From: DATAUD01 sp036268455
GTDB taxonomy: Bacteria; Verrucomicrobiota; Verrucomicrobiia; Limisphaerales; Palsa-1400
Direction of reading: 5' to 3'
NCBI GenBank assembly: GCA_036268455.1
Contig: DATAUD010000104.1
Span: 144,008-208,007, forward strand
Length of the DNA: 64,000 bases
Shown here: positions 1 through 9,181 of the stretch, piece after piece
Layout: the number at the start of each line of letters is the position of its first letter
Position numbering within the stretch: position 1 is the first letter of the stretch
Program-made: the position numbers and the translations under genes
The notes under the pieces: generated by a model
Database searches by the model: none
Told to the model about the DNA's origin: nothing
Seen by the model: only the letters and a program-made list of their open reading frames with translations

Positions 1-340
1 CGGCCGGCCAGCCAAACCGCACGACTTGCCTCGATCCTGTAGAATCGCTCGCGAATAAAAATCGACGGCGGGGTCGTCCCCAATACCGAGAAATCAAATG
101 CCAAAACCCCCGCCCCAGCAATCAAGCTGGATACGCAGGCATGGAACGTGAGTCAACTCCACCACTCCCGGCTTCCTATTCCCGCGCCTGGCCTTTGTCA
201 AAACCCCCGCCCACCTGGTCTTAGGGACAATTGGGGGACAGCAAAGCTTCGGTTTTCTTCGCAAGTCTGGTTTGGCTCTTAAAACCCAGAAGCGAAGAAT
301 CCCCAATAAAGACAAGGGTTTGGCATGTCTTTGCGAAGAT
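1..340. other. No supported gene in the first 340 bases
   Basis: All forward frames entering from the left edge reach a stop within about 225 bases and none shows recognisable protein motifs. The segment contains two copies of a short C-rich string (CAAAACCCCCGCCC near 112 and 202). It may hold the end of an upstream gene, but nothing supports one. Confidence 0.5.
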
Positions 341-346
341 TGGCGA

Positions 347-384
347 AGACTCTTTTTCGGGTTCGAGCCCCGCCACTCCCGCCA
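347..384 (+). pseudogene. tRNA 3'-end remnant (T-arm plus acceptor strand and CCA)
   Basis: The segment reads as the last part of a tRNA: a T-stem/loop (TCGGG-TTCGAGC-CCCGC, four of five pairs), then a seven-base acceptor strand CACTCCC, a discriminator G and an encoded CCA at 382-384. The matching 5' acceptor strand (GGGAGTG) is not found in the preceding 100 bases and no D-arm or anticodon arm is visible, so this is a fragment and not a working tRNA. It abuts the hairpin at 383-418 and lies about 110 bases upstream of a GIY-YIG nuclease gene. The tRNA reading is by eye and moderately certain. Confidence 0.5.
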
Positions 385-418
385 GCCTTCGCGAATCGCG
401 TAGCGAGAGCGAAGGCTG
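383..418. repeat. 10-bp inverted repeat (hairpin) after the tRNA remnant
   Basis: CAGCCTTCGC at 383-392 is the exact reverse complement of GCGAAGGCTG at 409-418, with a 16-base loop. A further GCGAAGGC lies at about 436-443, so the right arm has a second possible partner. The hairpin starts inside the CCA of the tRNA remnant and precedes the nuclease gene at 494. Confidence 0.7.
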
Positions 419-493
419 CCGCGCCGAAGCAAAGCGAAGGCGGGCCTCGTTGGAAATTGCGATTGGGGGCTACGGCCCGGCAAGGGACAAACA

Positions 494-739
494 ATGAACT
501 TCTCCTACGTGTACATCCTTGAAAACGCCAAAACCCCCAGTCATTTCTACGTAGGCGTCACCAATAATCTGAAAGAGAGACTCGCCCGGCACAACGCCGC
601 AGAAAACCCCTCCACAGCGAACCTTCGGCCATGGCGAATCAAGACCGCCATCGCATTCACAGACCGGTTGAAAGCCGCCCGCTTCGAAAGATACCTCAAG
701 ACCGCGTCCGGCCGAGCTTTCGTCAAGAAGCGATTGTAA
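494..739 (+). CDS. Small GIY-YIG nuclease family protein
   Basis: An 81-residue protein covering a single GIY-YIG domain. The N-terminus has the two motif strands (YVYILE at residues 5-10 and YVGVT near 20), followed by the basic helix LKERLARHN and a C-terminal part with FERYLKT and GRAF, the usual arrangement of stand-alone UPF0213-type proteins. Members of this superfamily cut DNA in homing, repair or restriction; the role of these short bacterial forms is mostly unknown. The ATG at 494 has AAGGGA about six bases upstream. It stands alone, directly behind a tRNA fragment and hairpin, which hints at a mobile or tRNA-targeting origin, but that is inference. Confidence 0.85.
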   Translation: MNFSYVYILENAKTPSHFYVGVTNNLKERLARHNAAENPSTANLRPWRIKTAIAFTDRLKAARFERYLKTASGRAFVKKRL

Positions 740-815
740 TGGGGTCCCTATTTTTGATCCCCACTTCTTCCGCACTTTAATTCCCATTCATCGTCCCTCG
801 TTCCCTCTTTAAACC

Positions 816-839
816 CATGTGGCCCTTTTATGCCACATG
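816..839. promoter_or_regulatory. Palindromic operator-like site, copy 1
   Basis: CATGTGGC at 816-823 and GCCACATG at 832-839 form a perfect 8-bp inverted repeat around the spacer CCTTTTAT. The same site recurs at 14921 and 21096, and all three share the 12-mer TTTTATGCCACA on one strand or the other. It lies about 150 bases upstream of the LamG protein gene. The symmetry and repetition fit a binding site for a dimeric transcription factor, but the regulator is unknown. Confidence 0.6.
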
Positions 840-992
840 ACACCCCAATCATGCGGTGATACATATCTTGCAAGCTCAAACCGAACGCGCCTTGAGGGGC
901 TTATGTCCCGTCGGCGCGTCACCCAATCGGTTTCACACAATAAGCGCGGGTGAGCCGCGACACTGAAGCAGAACAACTAAACGAAAGTCATT

Positions 993-3900
993 ATGAAACC
1001 AAATGTGAGAACACCTTTCTCGCCGCATGGGTTTTCCCGTGCCGTGTCCCTTCATCTGAGTGCCTTTGCGCTGATTTTTCTCGGCATGCCCGGTCTCCTC
1101 TCGGCTCAAACCCTTGAGCATCGCTATAGCTTCATCAGCGACGCCTCCGATTCCGTTGGCGGCTCCGCCTGGAACGGGACGCTGGTGAACGGCACCAGCG
1201 GAATCAATGCAACGATCGACAATGGCCTTATGCTTCCGGGCAATTCCAGTGGCGGCGGCCAAACAGGTTATGTTTCTTTGCCAAATGGCATTATTAAAGG
1301 CGACACCAACATCACCGTCGAATGCTGGGTCCAAGCAAGTTCAGTCAATACATGGGCGGAGATTTGGGACTTCGGCTCCAGCGGCTCCGTCAACTTCGCG
1401 CTCATTCAGGATAGCCCAACCCCCAACAGCCAGATGCGGGTGGCCTTTACACCAAGCGGGAACGAGCGGGATATAGACGCGCCAACAAACCTTCAGCCAA
1501 CTTCGACCTCTCAATACATCGTCGTCACCTACAATAATACTACTCTGGCCGCCGATCTCTACACCAACGCTGTTTTATACGCCTCGACAGTTCTCCCCGC
1601 TGCCAGTACATTTTCTTATTCTCCCGGCACCTACGGAGGCGCGTCTGGGACGACCGAAAATGCCCTTGGAAACGACGTCTATGGTGATCAACAATTCGGC
1701 GGCGCCATCTACGAATTAAGAATATGGAATGGGGTCGTTTCGCAACGGTATATCTCCGCCAGCGCCATCCTAGGTTCAAGTAACATTGTAACCAACCTGA
1801 CTCCAACGTCCGCAAGTCTCTCAATCACCACCAACGTACTGATAGCCACCGATACCGAACAAAGCACAGTGAATGTCGAACTTTCGCAGACAGGCACGAA
1901 CGCCGTGCTCGCGACCGCCGACACCACCAACTGGCTCAGCAGCAACACAAACATTCTCCAGGTGAATAGCAGCGGTTTGATCACTGGAATAAGCCCCGGC
2001 ACCGCCAAGGTCATCGCCAGCATTGACGGCATTCTGCTCACCAGCTCCAACATCACGGTAGTTCCGCAGGTCCTTGAGCATCGCTACAGTTTCATCACCG
2101 ATGCTTCGGATTCGGTTGGAGGCCCGTCATGGAATGGCACGCTGGTGCCGCCCACAACCGGCGCCGCCGCCACGATCAACAACGGCCTCGTGCTTCCCGG
2201 AAGCACGGTTGCCGGCAATGGTATTTCAGGCTATGTGTCTCTGCCCGGCGGAATTCTCATTGGCGACAGCTCTATAACGGTTGAATGCTGGGCGACAGAG
2301 GCTCAACACAATACATGGTCGGAACTTTGGGACTTCGGCAACAGCGGCACTCAAAACTTCGCGCTGATTCCGTACAGCGGCTCGGGTAATACGCGGGTCG
2401 CCTTCACACCAAATGGAAATGAGAACGATATAAATGCCAATGCGTTGCCAACAAATTCAGAGCAATACGTCGTCGCAACCTACAACAATTTCACCCTCCT
2501 GGGCAGTTTCTATACCAACGGCGTCCTGGATGCCACGACAACCATGCCGACTACCGCTTATTCGCCTGGCGCCATCGGCGGCGCGGGCGGCACCGTCGAA
2601 AACATGCTGGGCAACGACGTGTATGGCGACGAACAATTTGACGGCACCGTCTATGAATTCCGCATATGGAATGGCGCCGTTGCTCCTTTGTACGTGGCCG
2701 TCAGCGCCGCGGCCGGCCCGAGCGTGGTGGTGACTAACCTGACGCCGTCGTCGCTTACTGTCACGGTCAACAGCACGAACATGATCGGCGCTGAATCCCA
2801 GCAAGCCGTCGTCGTTGGCAACTTCACGGTCGCTTCCGGTGTCACAGTCACCGGTGGTGTCACTAACTGGACCAGCAGCAACCCTGGCATTCTCACTGTC
2901 AGCAGCACGGGCTTAATCACCGCTCAGAACGGTGGAACCGCCACGATTACTGCTACGGCTGGCGGCCTGAGCGCAACCAGCCCGAGCATTACCGTCGCGT
3001 TGACTGCCCCGGTGATTACCCAGCAGCCTGTTGGAGCCACCGAAGTCGCGGGCCAGCCAGTAACATTTACCGTCACGGCCGTCGGCGGCAACTTAAGCTA
3101 TCAATGGGAAGAAGGTTCCACACCGATCCCGGGAGCCACCAATTCCACGCTCACTCTAACGAACCTTTCTGTCCTCGAGTCCGGCGGCTATAGCGTTGTG
3201 GTATCGAACGCCCTCGGAAGCACCAACAGCACGGTCGTCATGTTGACGGTGGACCAGGCGATTCTCGAGCACCGCTATAGCTTCGTCAGCGATGCTTCCG
3301 ACTCGATTGGAGGCCCCGCATGGAACGGCACGCTCGTGGCGCCCAGCGGCGGAGGAACCGCGGCTGCAATCGACAATGGCCTTATCCTTCCCGGCAATGC
3401 CACCGGCGGCACCAACGTTTCGGGTTATGTCTCTCTCCCCAACGGCATTGTTGCGGGTGACGACTCAGTAACAGTCGAATGCTGGGTGCAGCCAACTGCC
3501 GTCAATACCTGGGCGGAAATCTGGGACTTCGGCTCCAGCGGCAGTCAAAACTTCGCGCTGATCCAGGATAGCCCGGGCCCGGGCAATATGAGAGTGGCCT
3601 TCACACCAAACGGCGGCGAGGTCGATATAATGGCGCCGACATACCTGCCCGCAACTGCCACTCCTCAATATATTGTCGTCACATACAACGATGAAACTTT
3701 GGTCGGCGAGCTTTATACAAACGGAGTTCTTGATGCCTCGACCACATTTCCAAATAATACCTATTCCCCCGGCGCCTATGGCGGAGCCGCCGGCACAACC
3801 GATAATTCTTTCGGAAGGGACGTCTATAACGATCCCCAATTCGGTGGAACTATCTATGAGGTGCGCATTTGGAATGGTGTTGTTTCGCAACGGTATATCG

Positions 3901-5318
3901 CAGCCGCCACCCTGCTCGGTTCAAGCAATCTGGTAATGAACCTGACTCCCACATCGGTTAGCGTTATTGTCACCAATACCATGACGGCCGAATCTACCCA
4001 GCAAGCTGCCGTCACCCTGTTAATGGCGCAAACGGGTACAAACGCTCTAGTGGCAACAGAAGACGTTACGAACTGGACCAGCAGCAACACAGGCGTGCTT
4101 ACCGTGAACGGCACCGGCTTGATCACCGCCGTCGGCGGCGGCACGGCCACAATCAGCGCGACGGTTAGCGGCATCACTGGAACCGCTTCCATAACCGTCC
4201 CATTCGCCGCGCCGGAAATCACCGTGGAACCCAATGCCACCGCAAATGTTCTCACCGGCGGAACGTTGCATGCCACTGTCGTCAATATTGGCGTAGAGCC
4301 TTATACCTACACCTGGTACTACAACGGCTCGCAAGCAATCAGCGGAGCCACAGGCTCTACGTTGACGATACCCGACCTTCAAGCCGCCAATGATGGCAGT
4401 TACACGGTTGTCATCCACAACGCCTACGGAAGCGTCACCAGCACGCCGACGGTTCTTACGGTTGTTGCGCCGACTGCCTATCAGGAAAACCTGCTTGCGC
4501 TCGACCCGGTTGGCTACTGGCCCTTGAATGAAACAACCGGCACGACCGCCTATGATTTGGCCGGCGGCTATAACGGGACTTACTTCGGCAATGTGGTTCT
4601 TGGCCAGGTGACAGGCCCGCCGAATGCCGGCGCGAGCGCCAACAACTATGGCGCGGCCTTTGACGGAGCGACTGCTTACGTGGACATCCCCGGAGCTCCA
4701 TTCAACATCACCAACGCCGTCACCGCGATGGCGTGGGTCCAGTTGAATGCCTATACGGGGTTTGACGGCGTCTTCGGTCACGGAGATCCCTCCTGGCGCA
4801 TCAGCGTCAATCCGAGCGGCGAACCTGGCGCCAACGACGGCAATCTCGGCTCGGCTGACGCCACCAGCTCAACCTCCATCGTCGATGGCCTATGGCATTT
4901 GGTGGCCTATACCTACACTGGCGACACTTCCGAAGCCAACAACGGCACGTTGTATGTGGACGGCGCGATCGTCGCGCATGACACGATTACGGCAACGCCT
5001 CCCGGCACTAACCTCGACGTGTGGATAGCCGGGGCGCCTGACTATCCTACGGCGCGATTGCTTCCAGGGTACGTTGCGGATGCGGCAGTCTTTGACTACG
5101 CCCTTTCCGCCGGTGATATCCAGGCTCTTTATTCGGGCCAGACAATCCTGGGAATTACACAATCCGGAAAAAACATCGTGTTGACGTGGTCCGCCGGAGA
5201 ACTCCTTCAAGCGCCAACCCTGCTTGGGCCTTGGACGACCAACACAACGGCGGTTTCGCCCTACACCGTGGCGACGACAAGCAAGGCGGAGTTCTACAAG
5301 ATTCAAGTCAATCCTTGA
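993..5318 (+). CDS. Large secreted protein with four LamG domains and Ig-like domains
   Basis: A 1441-residue protein with an N-terminal signal peptide (hydrophobic stretch about 17-37, cleavage near LSA-Q at 38/39). Three closely related LamG/concanavalin-type domains start near residues 41, 359 and 758, each opening LEHRYSF.(S/T)DASDS, and are separated by bacterial Ig-like (BIG2-type) segments and one I-set-like Ig domain (about 670-755). A second Ig domain precedes a more divergent fourth LamG domain from about 1161 (YWPLNE). The C-terminus ends in the LTWS...FYKIQ module common in Verrucomicrobiota secreted proteins. LamG domains bind carbohydrates or proteins, so a surface adhesin or polysaccharide-binding role is plausible. 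No catalytic domain is visible. The repeated domains indicate internal duplication. Confidence 0.85.
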   Translation: MKPNVRTPFSPHGFSRAVSLHLSAFALIFLGMPGLLSAQTLEHRYSFISDASDSVGGSAWNGTLVNGTSGINATIDNGLMLPGNSSGGGQTGYVSLPNGIIKGDTNITVECWVQASSVNTWAEIWDFGSSGSVNFALIQDSPTPNSQMRVAFTPSGNERDIDAPTNLQPTSTSQYIVVTYNNTTLAADLYTNAVLYASTVLPAASTFSYSPGTYGGASGTTENALGNDVYGDQQFGGAIYELRIWNGVVSQRYISASAILGSSNIVTNLTPTSASLSITTNVLIATDTEQSTVNVELSQTGTNAVLATADTTNWLSSNTNILQVNSSGLITGISPGTAKVIASIDGILLTSSNITVVPQVLEHRYSFITDASDSVGGPSWNGTLVPPTTGAAATINNGLVLPGSTVAGNGISGYVSLPGGILIGDSSITVECWATEAQHNTWSELWDFGNSGTQNFALIPYSGSGNTRVAFTPNGNENDINANALPTNSEQYVVATYNNFTLLGSFYTNGVLDATTTMPTTAYSPGAIGGAGGTVENMLGNDVYGDEQFDGTVYEFRIWNGAVAPLYVAVSAAAGPSVVVTNLTPSSLTVTVNSTNMIGAESQQAVVVGNFTVASGVTVTGGVTNWTSSNPGILTVSSTGLITAQNGGTATITATAGGLSATSPSITVALTAPVITQQPVGATEVAGQPVTFTVTAVGGNLSYQWEEGSTPIPGATNSTLTLTNLSVLESGGYSVVVSNALGSTNSTVVMLTVDQAILEHRYSFVSDASDSIGGPAWNGTLVAPSGGGTAAAIDNGLILPGNATGGTNVSGYVSLPNGIVAGDDSVTVECWVQPTAVNTWAEIWDFGSSGSQNFALIQDSPGPGNMRVAFTPNGGEVDIMAPTYLPATATPQYIVVTYNDETLVGELYTNGVLDASTTFPNNTYSPGAYGGAAGTTDNSFGRDVYNDPQFGGTIYEVRIWNGVVSQRYIAAATLLGSSNLVMNLTPTSVSVIVTNTMTAESTQQAAVTLLMAQTGTNALVATEDVTNWTSSNTGVLTVNGTGLITAVGGGTATISATVSGITGTASITVPFAAPEITVEPNATANVLTGGTLHATVVNIGVEPYTYTWYYNGSQAISGATGSTLTIPDLQAANDGSYTVVIHNAYGSVTSTPTVLTVVAPTAYQENLLALDPVGYWPLNETTGTTAYDLAGGYNGTYFGNVVLGQVTGPPNAGASANNYGAAFDGATAYVDIPGAPFNITNAVTAMAWVQLNAYTGFDGVFGHGDPSWRISVNPSGEPGANDGNLGSADATSSTSIVDGLWHLVAYTYTGDTSEANNGTLYVDGAIVAHDTITATPPGTNLDVWIAGAPDYPTARLLPGYVADAAVFDYALSAGDIQALYSGQTILGITQSGKNIVLTWSAGELLQAPTLLGPWTTNTTAVSPYTVATTSKAEFYKIQVNP

Positions 5319-5345
5319 TGAGCGCTGACTCTTCAGTATCTCGGG

Positions 5346-5369
5346 CGGCTGGGGCTTCGGCTCCAGCCG
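5346..5369 (+). terminator. Rho-independent-like terminator after the LamG gene
   Basis: CGGCTGGGGC pairs with GCTCCAGCCG (one G-U pair) around a TTCG tetraloop, followed by TCTTT. It begins 28 bases after the stop codon at 5318. The U-tract is short, so termination strength is uncertain. Confidence 0.6.
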
Positions 5370-5463
5370 TCTTTCGGCATCGAAATATCGAACCGCTCCG
5401 CGCGTCGCACTTCGACAAAAAGTCCAGATTGAGTATATTGTCACAGCTACTCATTAAGAGCGT

Positions 5464-6321
5464 ATGAAAGCAAAGACATCCATTCAAGGAGGGTGGCGGG
5501 CCTTCACATTGATCGAGTTGCTGGTGGTCATAGCCATCATTGCAATTCTGGCGGCGCTTCTGTTGCCGGCATTGGCGCGCGCCAAAGCACAGGCAAAGCA
5601 AACTTCGTGTATTAACAATATGCGCGAGATCATGCTCGGCATGGAAATGTATGTTAATGACTATAAGGGCTACCCTGGAGACTATGCTGCAAATCAGGGA
5701 TGTTACGTTTGGATGACGCGGATCTTCCCGATGATGGCAAATGATAGGCAGGTCTTTTTCTGCCCCGCGGCGGCTCCAGACTCCGCGTGGGACACCAACG
5801 TGAACAAGACTATCATCGGCGGTGTGGACGAAAATGGTCGTTTTAACCCCTGGCTCGTTACCCCGAGCGTGCGTTTCTCCATCGCTTACAACGATTGGGG
5901 TATCAGCCTTGGCGCCACCCCCCAGCTTGGTCTCGGCGGTGACATCAATGGCAACGACTACAAAGGCTTGGTGAAAGACACTGACGTCGTGGCCCCAAGC
6001 CAGATGATTGCCATCGGGGATGGTCGCGCCCTGGCAACGGGAGATGGCAACTCGTGGGAGGCGAACCTGGATCCAACTGATACCGATTCACAACAAGACC
6101 CCGTTAATGGCCAATTGCCCTCAAATCGCCACAACTACAAGTGCGATCTTGCCTGTTGCGACGGTCACGTCGAAACGGCAATACGAAACCTCGTGATCAA
6201 TCCGACGAACAACATTTGGCGTCCTCGGTGGAACAACGACAACAAGTATCATCCCGAGGTTCCAAACTGGCCTTCTCTGACACCCTCAGACCCGGCTTGG
6301 CAGCTAGACCCTTCTTATTGA
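5464..6321 (+). CDS. Prepilin-type N-terminal cleavage/methylation domain protein
   Basis: A 285-residue type II secretion/pilin-like protein. Residues 14-38 carry the class III signal (FTLIELLVVIAIIAILAAL) with the conserved Glu at +5, which is cut before Phe and methylated by a prepilin peptidase. The remainder is the globular family abundant in Verrucomicrobiota, Planctomycetota and Lentisphaerota: CINNMREI, then a WNPW-like region and a late CCDGHVE that corresponds to the H-X9-DG motif. These proteins occur in dozens of copies per genome and their function is unknown; they may be minor pseudopilins or secreted surface proteins. Its 3' end overlaps the convergent GH2 gene by 7 bases. Confidence 0.9.
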   Translation: MKAKTSIQGGWRAFTLIELLVVIAIIAILAALLLPALARAKAQAKQTSCINNMREIMLGMEMYVNDYKGYPGDYAANQGCYVWMTRIFPMMANDRQVFFCPAAAPDSAWDTNVNKTIIGGVDENGRFNPWLVTPSVRFSIAYNDWGISLGATPQLGLGGDINGNDYKGLVKDTDVVAPSQMIAIGDGRALATGDGNSWEANLDPTDTDSQQDPVNGQLPSNRHNYKCDLACCDGHVETAIRNLVINPTNNIWRPRWNNDNKYHPEVPNWPSLTPSDPAWQLDPSY

Positions 6322-8546
6322 CCCTTTGGCGTTTTCGGCTCGTCCGGGAGAACAAGTCCCACATCCACGTATTGTCCCCCTGTTGTTTGATGACAATGGA
6401 CTGCCAGCAGGTTGACTCCCGGCTTTAGCGTCGCAACGGCCTCCGGTTGCAAATCAAACTGTTCATAGTGCTCGATAAACCCCGGAAGTTTGGCCGCCAA
6501 AACCCCGTTCAGATAAACCTCAAGGTCCTCGTCGTGATGCGCCTCCATCCTGATTCCCTGCAAATCCTCGTCCCCAAGCGTAAACGGGCGCCGCAGCCAA
6601 ATATCGCCCGTGTTCCAAATCGTATGCACCAACGCCCCGGGCGTTCCAGGCGTTCCAAAGCCCGCCACCCCTTCTTTCCAATCCGCCGGGTTGTAACCCG
6701 GCTTGAACCAGTCCGGTCCCGGCGCTTGAAACGTGTAACTCCACGATACATCCGCCGAAATCGCGTCCGGCACAACCACGCGTCCCGCGGTTCGGTCACG
6801 CCCCACAGCGTTGGCCTGGGCCAGGACCTCGGGTGATAATTTCGCCACCGCCCGGTCGTAACTGAGCAGCCCGTTGCATTCCGTTTCCACGTCGGTCGTT
6901 TGCGTATAGACCGCCCCGCTGAGACTGTGTAGATGGTGCAAATTCCACACTTCCCGCAGCAAAAGAAGGTAATCCTCCCCCAGCGTTTTGGAGTCAGGCT
7001 CCATTCGATATGCCCAATTCCGGTTGCTCGACCAGCAATGCCCTTGCGCAATCATTCCCACTCCCCCAAATTCCCCCACAACCATTGCCCGCCGGGCGTC
7101 CGGTTCCAATGGCGACGGTCCAGGATAACTGTGCCCATCGACAACGTCCCCCACGTGCGCGTCGGCCCACCCGCTCGCGTCATCCACAAGCCGCGAAGGG
7201 TCCATCGACTTTAGACATTGCGTCAGCCGTTGCGTGTCGTATTGCCCCCACCCTTCGTTGAAAAGAATCCAGAGAATGATCGACGGGTGGTTGTAGAGGT
7301 CCTTGACCATGTGCAAAAGTTCCGACTCGAATTCGCGCTGCCCCTCGGGCGTCGTGTTGTTTCCGCTTGGCATGTCCTGCCACACCAAAAGTCCCAGTTT
7401 GTCGCACCAGTAATACCATCGGTCCGGCTCGATTTTCACGTGCTTTCGCGTCATGTTGAACCCGGCCGCTTTGAGAAACTCCAGGTCGGACCGCAACGCA
7501 TCATCGCTCGGCGCCGTGTAAATACCATCCGGCCAAAAACCCTGGTCCAGCGTTCCTATTTGGAACATCGGATCCCCGTTCAGCAGGATGCGCGCGATCC
7601 CCTGCCCATCTTTGCCCAACGTGGCCTGCCTCATGCCGAAGTAACTCGAAACCCGGTCCACCGTGTTCCCGTCCTTTTTCAAAATCACCTCAAGGTCGTA
7701 AAGGAATGGCGAATCCGGCGACCAAAGCTTCGGGTGCGCAATCAGCAGCGTCAAATCCGCCCCCGCCCTGCCGCCAACACGGCCCGCAGCCACGCCGTTT
7801 GTGAATGCGATTGCCTCCACTTGCAAATCATCGTCCAGAGTATTGACAGCCACTTGCAGACGCAGGCCGGTGTCCAACTCGGGCGTCATTTTCAAGCTGT
7901 CGATGCATTCCGTCGGCACCGGCTCCAGCCAAACCGTCTGCCAGATTCCGGAATTGGACGAATAAAAAATCCCCTGCGGGTGAAGCGATTGTTTCCCGCG
8001 GGGCTGGTCCCCTTCCGTCGGATCGGTGTCCATCACGATGATCTCTTCCGGCCGGTCCCAATGGAGGCAATCTGTAATGTCAAAGGCAAACCGGTCGTAT
8101 CCTCCGCGATGCTGCCCCGCTTCGCGCCCGTTGACGATGACCTTGCACTGCCAGTCCGCCGCTCCGAATTGCAGCCGGATGCGCCGCCCCTTCCATTCCG
8201 GCGGAATCCGAACCGTCCGCCGATACCAAAGCACATTCGTTGGCCCCAGCGTCTTCATCACTCCTGAAAGAGCCGATTCAATCGGAAACGGCACAAGAAT
8301 CTGTCCGTCGTACTTCTCCGGCGGCGTGGAACCGGCTTGTCGAACCGCGTAATCCCACAAACCATTCAAATTCTTCCAATCCGTCCGCACTAATTGCGGA
8401 CGCGGATATTCCGGGTGACAATTCGTCGGGCTGACCGACGCCGCCCACCGCGTCATCAGCGGCGCCTTGCCCGCCTCCCACGCGAAAGCCCGGGTCATCA
8501 GCAACGCGATCCCCGCGCAAACAAGCCGTCCAAAAACGCGATTCAT
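6315..8546 (-). CDS. Secreted glycoside hydrolase family 2 enzyme with extra C-terminal beta-sandwich
   Basis: A 743-residue GH2 protein (beta-galactosidase/glucuronidase/mannosidase superfamily) with a signal peptide (about 1-22). In order it has a sugar-binding jelly roll (NLNGLWDY; YRRTV; GGYDRFAFDIT), an Ig-like domain, and a TIM barrel with the acid/base Glu in FNEGWGQ (about 430) and the probable nucleophile Glu in VGEFGG (about 489). The last 130 residues form another beta-sandwich (DIWLRR; HHDEDLEVY; AVHCHQT) that recurs at the end of the DUF4965 protein encoded at 12338-14887. The start codon overlaps the stop of the response regulator by ATGA, so it is the last gene of a sensor-regulator-enzyme operon and is probably controlled by it. 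The exact substrate cannot be read from sequence. Confidence 0.9.
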   Translation of the reverse strand: MNRVFGRLVCAGIALLMTRAFAWEAGKAPLMTRWAASVSPTNCHPEYPRPQLVRTDWKNLNGLWDYAVRQAGSTPPEKYDGQILVPFPIESALSGVMKTLGPTNVLWYRRTVRIPPEWKGRRIRLQFGAADWQCKVIVNGREAGQHRGGYDRFAFDITDCLHWDRPEEIIVMDTDPTEGDQPRGKQSLHPQGIFYSSNSGIWQTVWLEPVPTECIDSLKMTPELDTGLRLQVAVNTLDDDLQVEAIAFTNGVAAGRVGGRAGADLTLLIAHPKLWSPDSPFLYDLEVILKKDGNTVDRVSSYFGMRQATLGKDGQGIARILLNGDPMFQIGTLDQGFWPDGIYTAPSDDALRSDLEFLKAAGFNMTRKHVKIEPDRWYYWCDKLGLLVWQDMPSGNNTTPEGQREFESELLHMVKDLYNHPSIILWILFNEGWGQYDTQRLTQCLKSMDPSRLVDDASGWADAHVGDVVDGHSYPGPSPLEPDARRAMVVGEFGGVGMIAQGHCWSSNRNWAYRMEPDSKTLGEDYLLLLREVWNLHHLHSLSGAVYTQTTDVETECNGLLSYDRAVAKLSPEVLAQANAVGRDRTAGRVVVPDAISADVSWSYTFQAPGPDWFKPGYNPADWKEGVAGFGTPGTPGALVHTIWNTGDIWLRRPFTLGDEDLQGIRMEAHHDEDLEVYLNGVLAAKLPGFIEHYEQFDLQPEAVATLKPGVNLLAVHCHQTTGGQYVDVGLVLPDEPKTPKGQ

Positions 8547-9181
8547 GTTTTGAGAAATTTGACGACCGCAGCCGTCCGCGAATGAACGTGCAGCTTCTCA
8601 TAAATCCGCCGGATATAATTGCGGACGGTGTGGATGCTCACATTCAATTGGTCGGCGATTTGTTTGTAGGCCAGCCCTTCCGCCATCGCCTTCAGCACTT
8701 CCAATTCGCGATTCGAAAGCTCCGTCGATTCCGCCCCCGCCCGCGGCGCGGATTGAAACGACTTCACCACCTTTCGCGCAATCGACGTGGACATCGGCGC
8801 GCCCCCCGCCACCACTTCCCGGATCGCCGCCAGCAACTCCTCCGGCCGCTGCCGTTTCAGCAGGTATCCGCTCGCGCCCGCGGCCAGCGCCTGGAAAATT
8901 TTCTCCGAGTCGTCAAAAACCGTCAACATCAGCACCAGTATCTCCGGCAGCAACACCTTCAACGCGCGCACGCATTCAATTCCATCGGTCGCCCGTTCCC
9001 CGAGATTGATATCCATCAGGACGACATCCGGCGGGTTTTTCGGCAATCCGGCGAGCGCCTCGCGCGCCGTCGCGTAAGCGTGCGTGCAACGAAATTCCGG
9101 AAACGCGCCGAGATAACCGCCAATGTTCTCCCGCAAATCCCGCGAATCATCCACAATGCCAATGGTAACAACCTTGCTCAT
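8543..9181 (-). CDS. NarL/FixJ-family response regulator
   Basis: A 212-residue two-component response regulator. The receiver domain (about 1-122) has the acidic pair in VDDS, the phosphoacceptor Asp in VVLMDINLG and the conserved Lys in YLLKRQRPEEL. The C-terminal LuxR-type helix-turn-helix runs from LSNRELEVLKAMAEG to the recognition helix HTVRNYIRRIYEKL. The start at 9181 (MSKVVTIGIVDD) is chosen because it fits the domain start and overlaps the kinase stop by ATGA; an in-frame start 27 codons further upstream would only add non-conserved residues inside the kinase gene. It is cotranscribed with the kinase upstream and the GH2 gene downstream and most likely controls the latter. Confidence 0.93.
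   Translation of the reverse strand: MSKVVTIGIVDDSRDLRENIGGYLGAFPEFRCTHAYATAREALAGLPKNPPDVVLMDINLGERATDGIECVRALKVLLPEILVLMLTVFDDSEKIFQALAAGASGYLLKRQRPEELLAAIREVVAGGAPMSTSIARKVVKSFQSAPRAGAESTELSNRELEVLKAMAEGLAYKQIADQLNVSIHTVRNYIRRIYEKLHVHSRTAAVVKFLKT

Noticed and set aside
301..384. A complete tRNA gene ending at 384
   Set aside because: Only the T-arm and the 3' acceptor strand fit. No 5' acceptor strand, D-arm or anticodon arm could be folded from the preceding 100 bases.
993..5318. Repeated blocks as a CRISPR or DNA tandem array
   Set aside because: The repeats are about 1.2 kb long, diverged and in frame; they encode protein domains.
7218..8267. Long opposite-strand reading frame inside the GH2 gene (similar cases at 16180-17130, 34496-36007 and 19251-20456)
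   Set aside because: These are antisense shadows in GC-rich coding DNA: Arg/Pro/His-rich translations without motifs, while the other strand encodes clear families.
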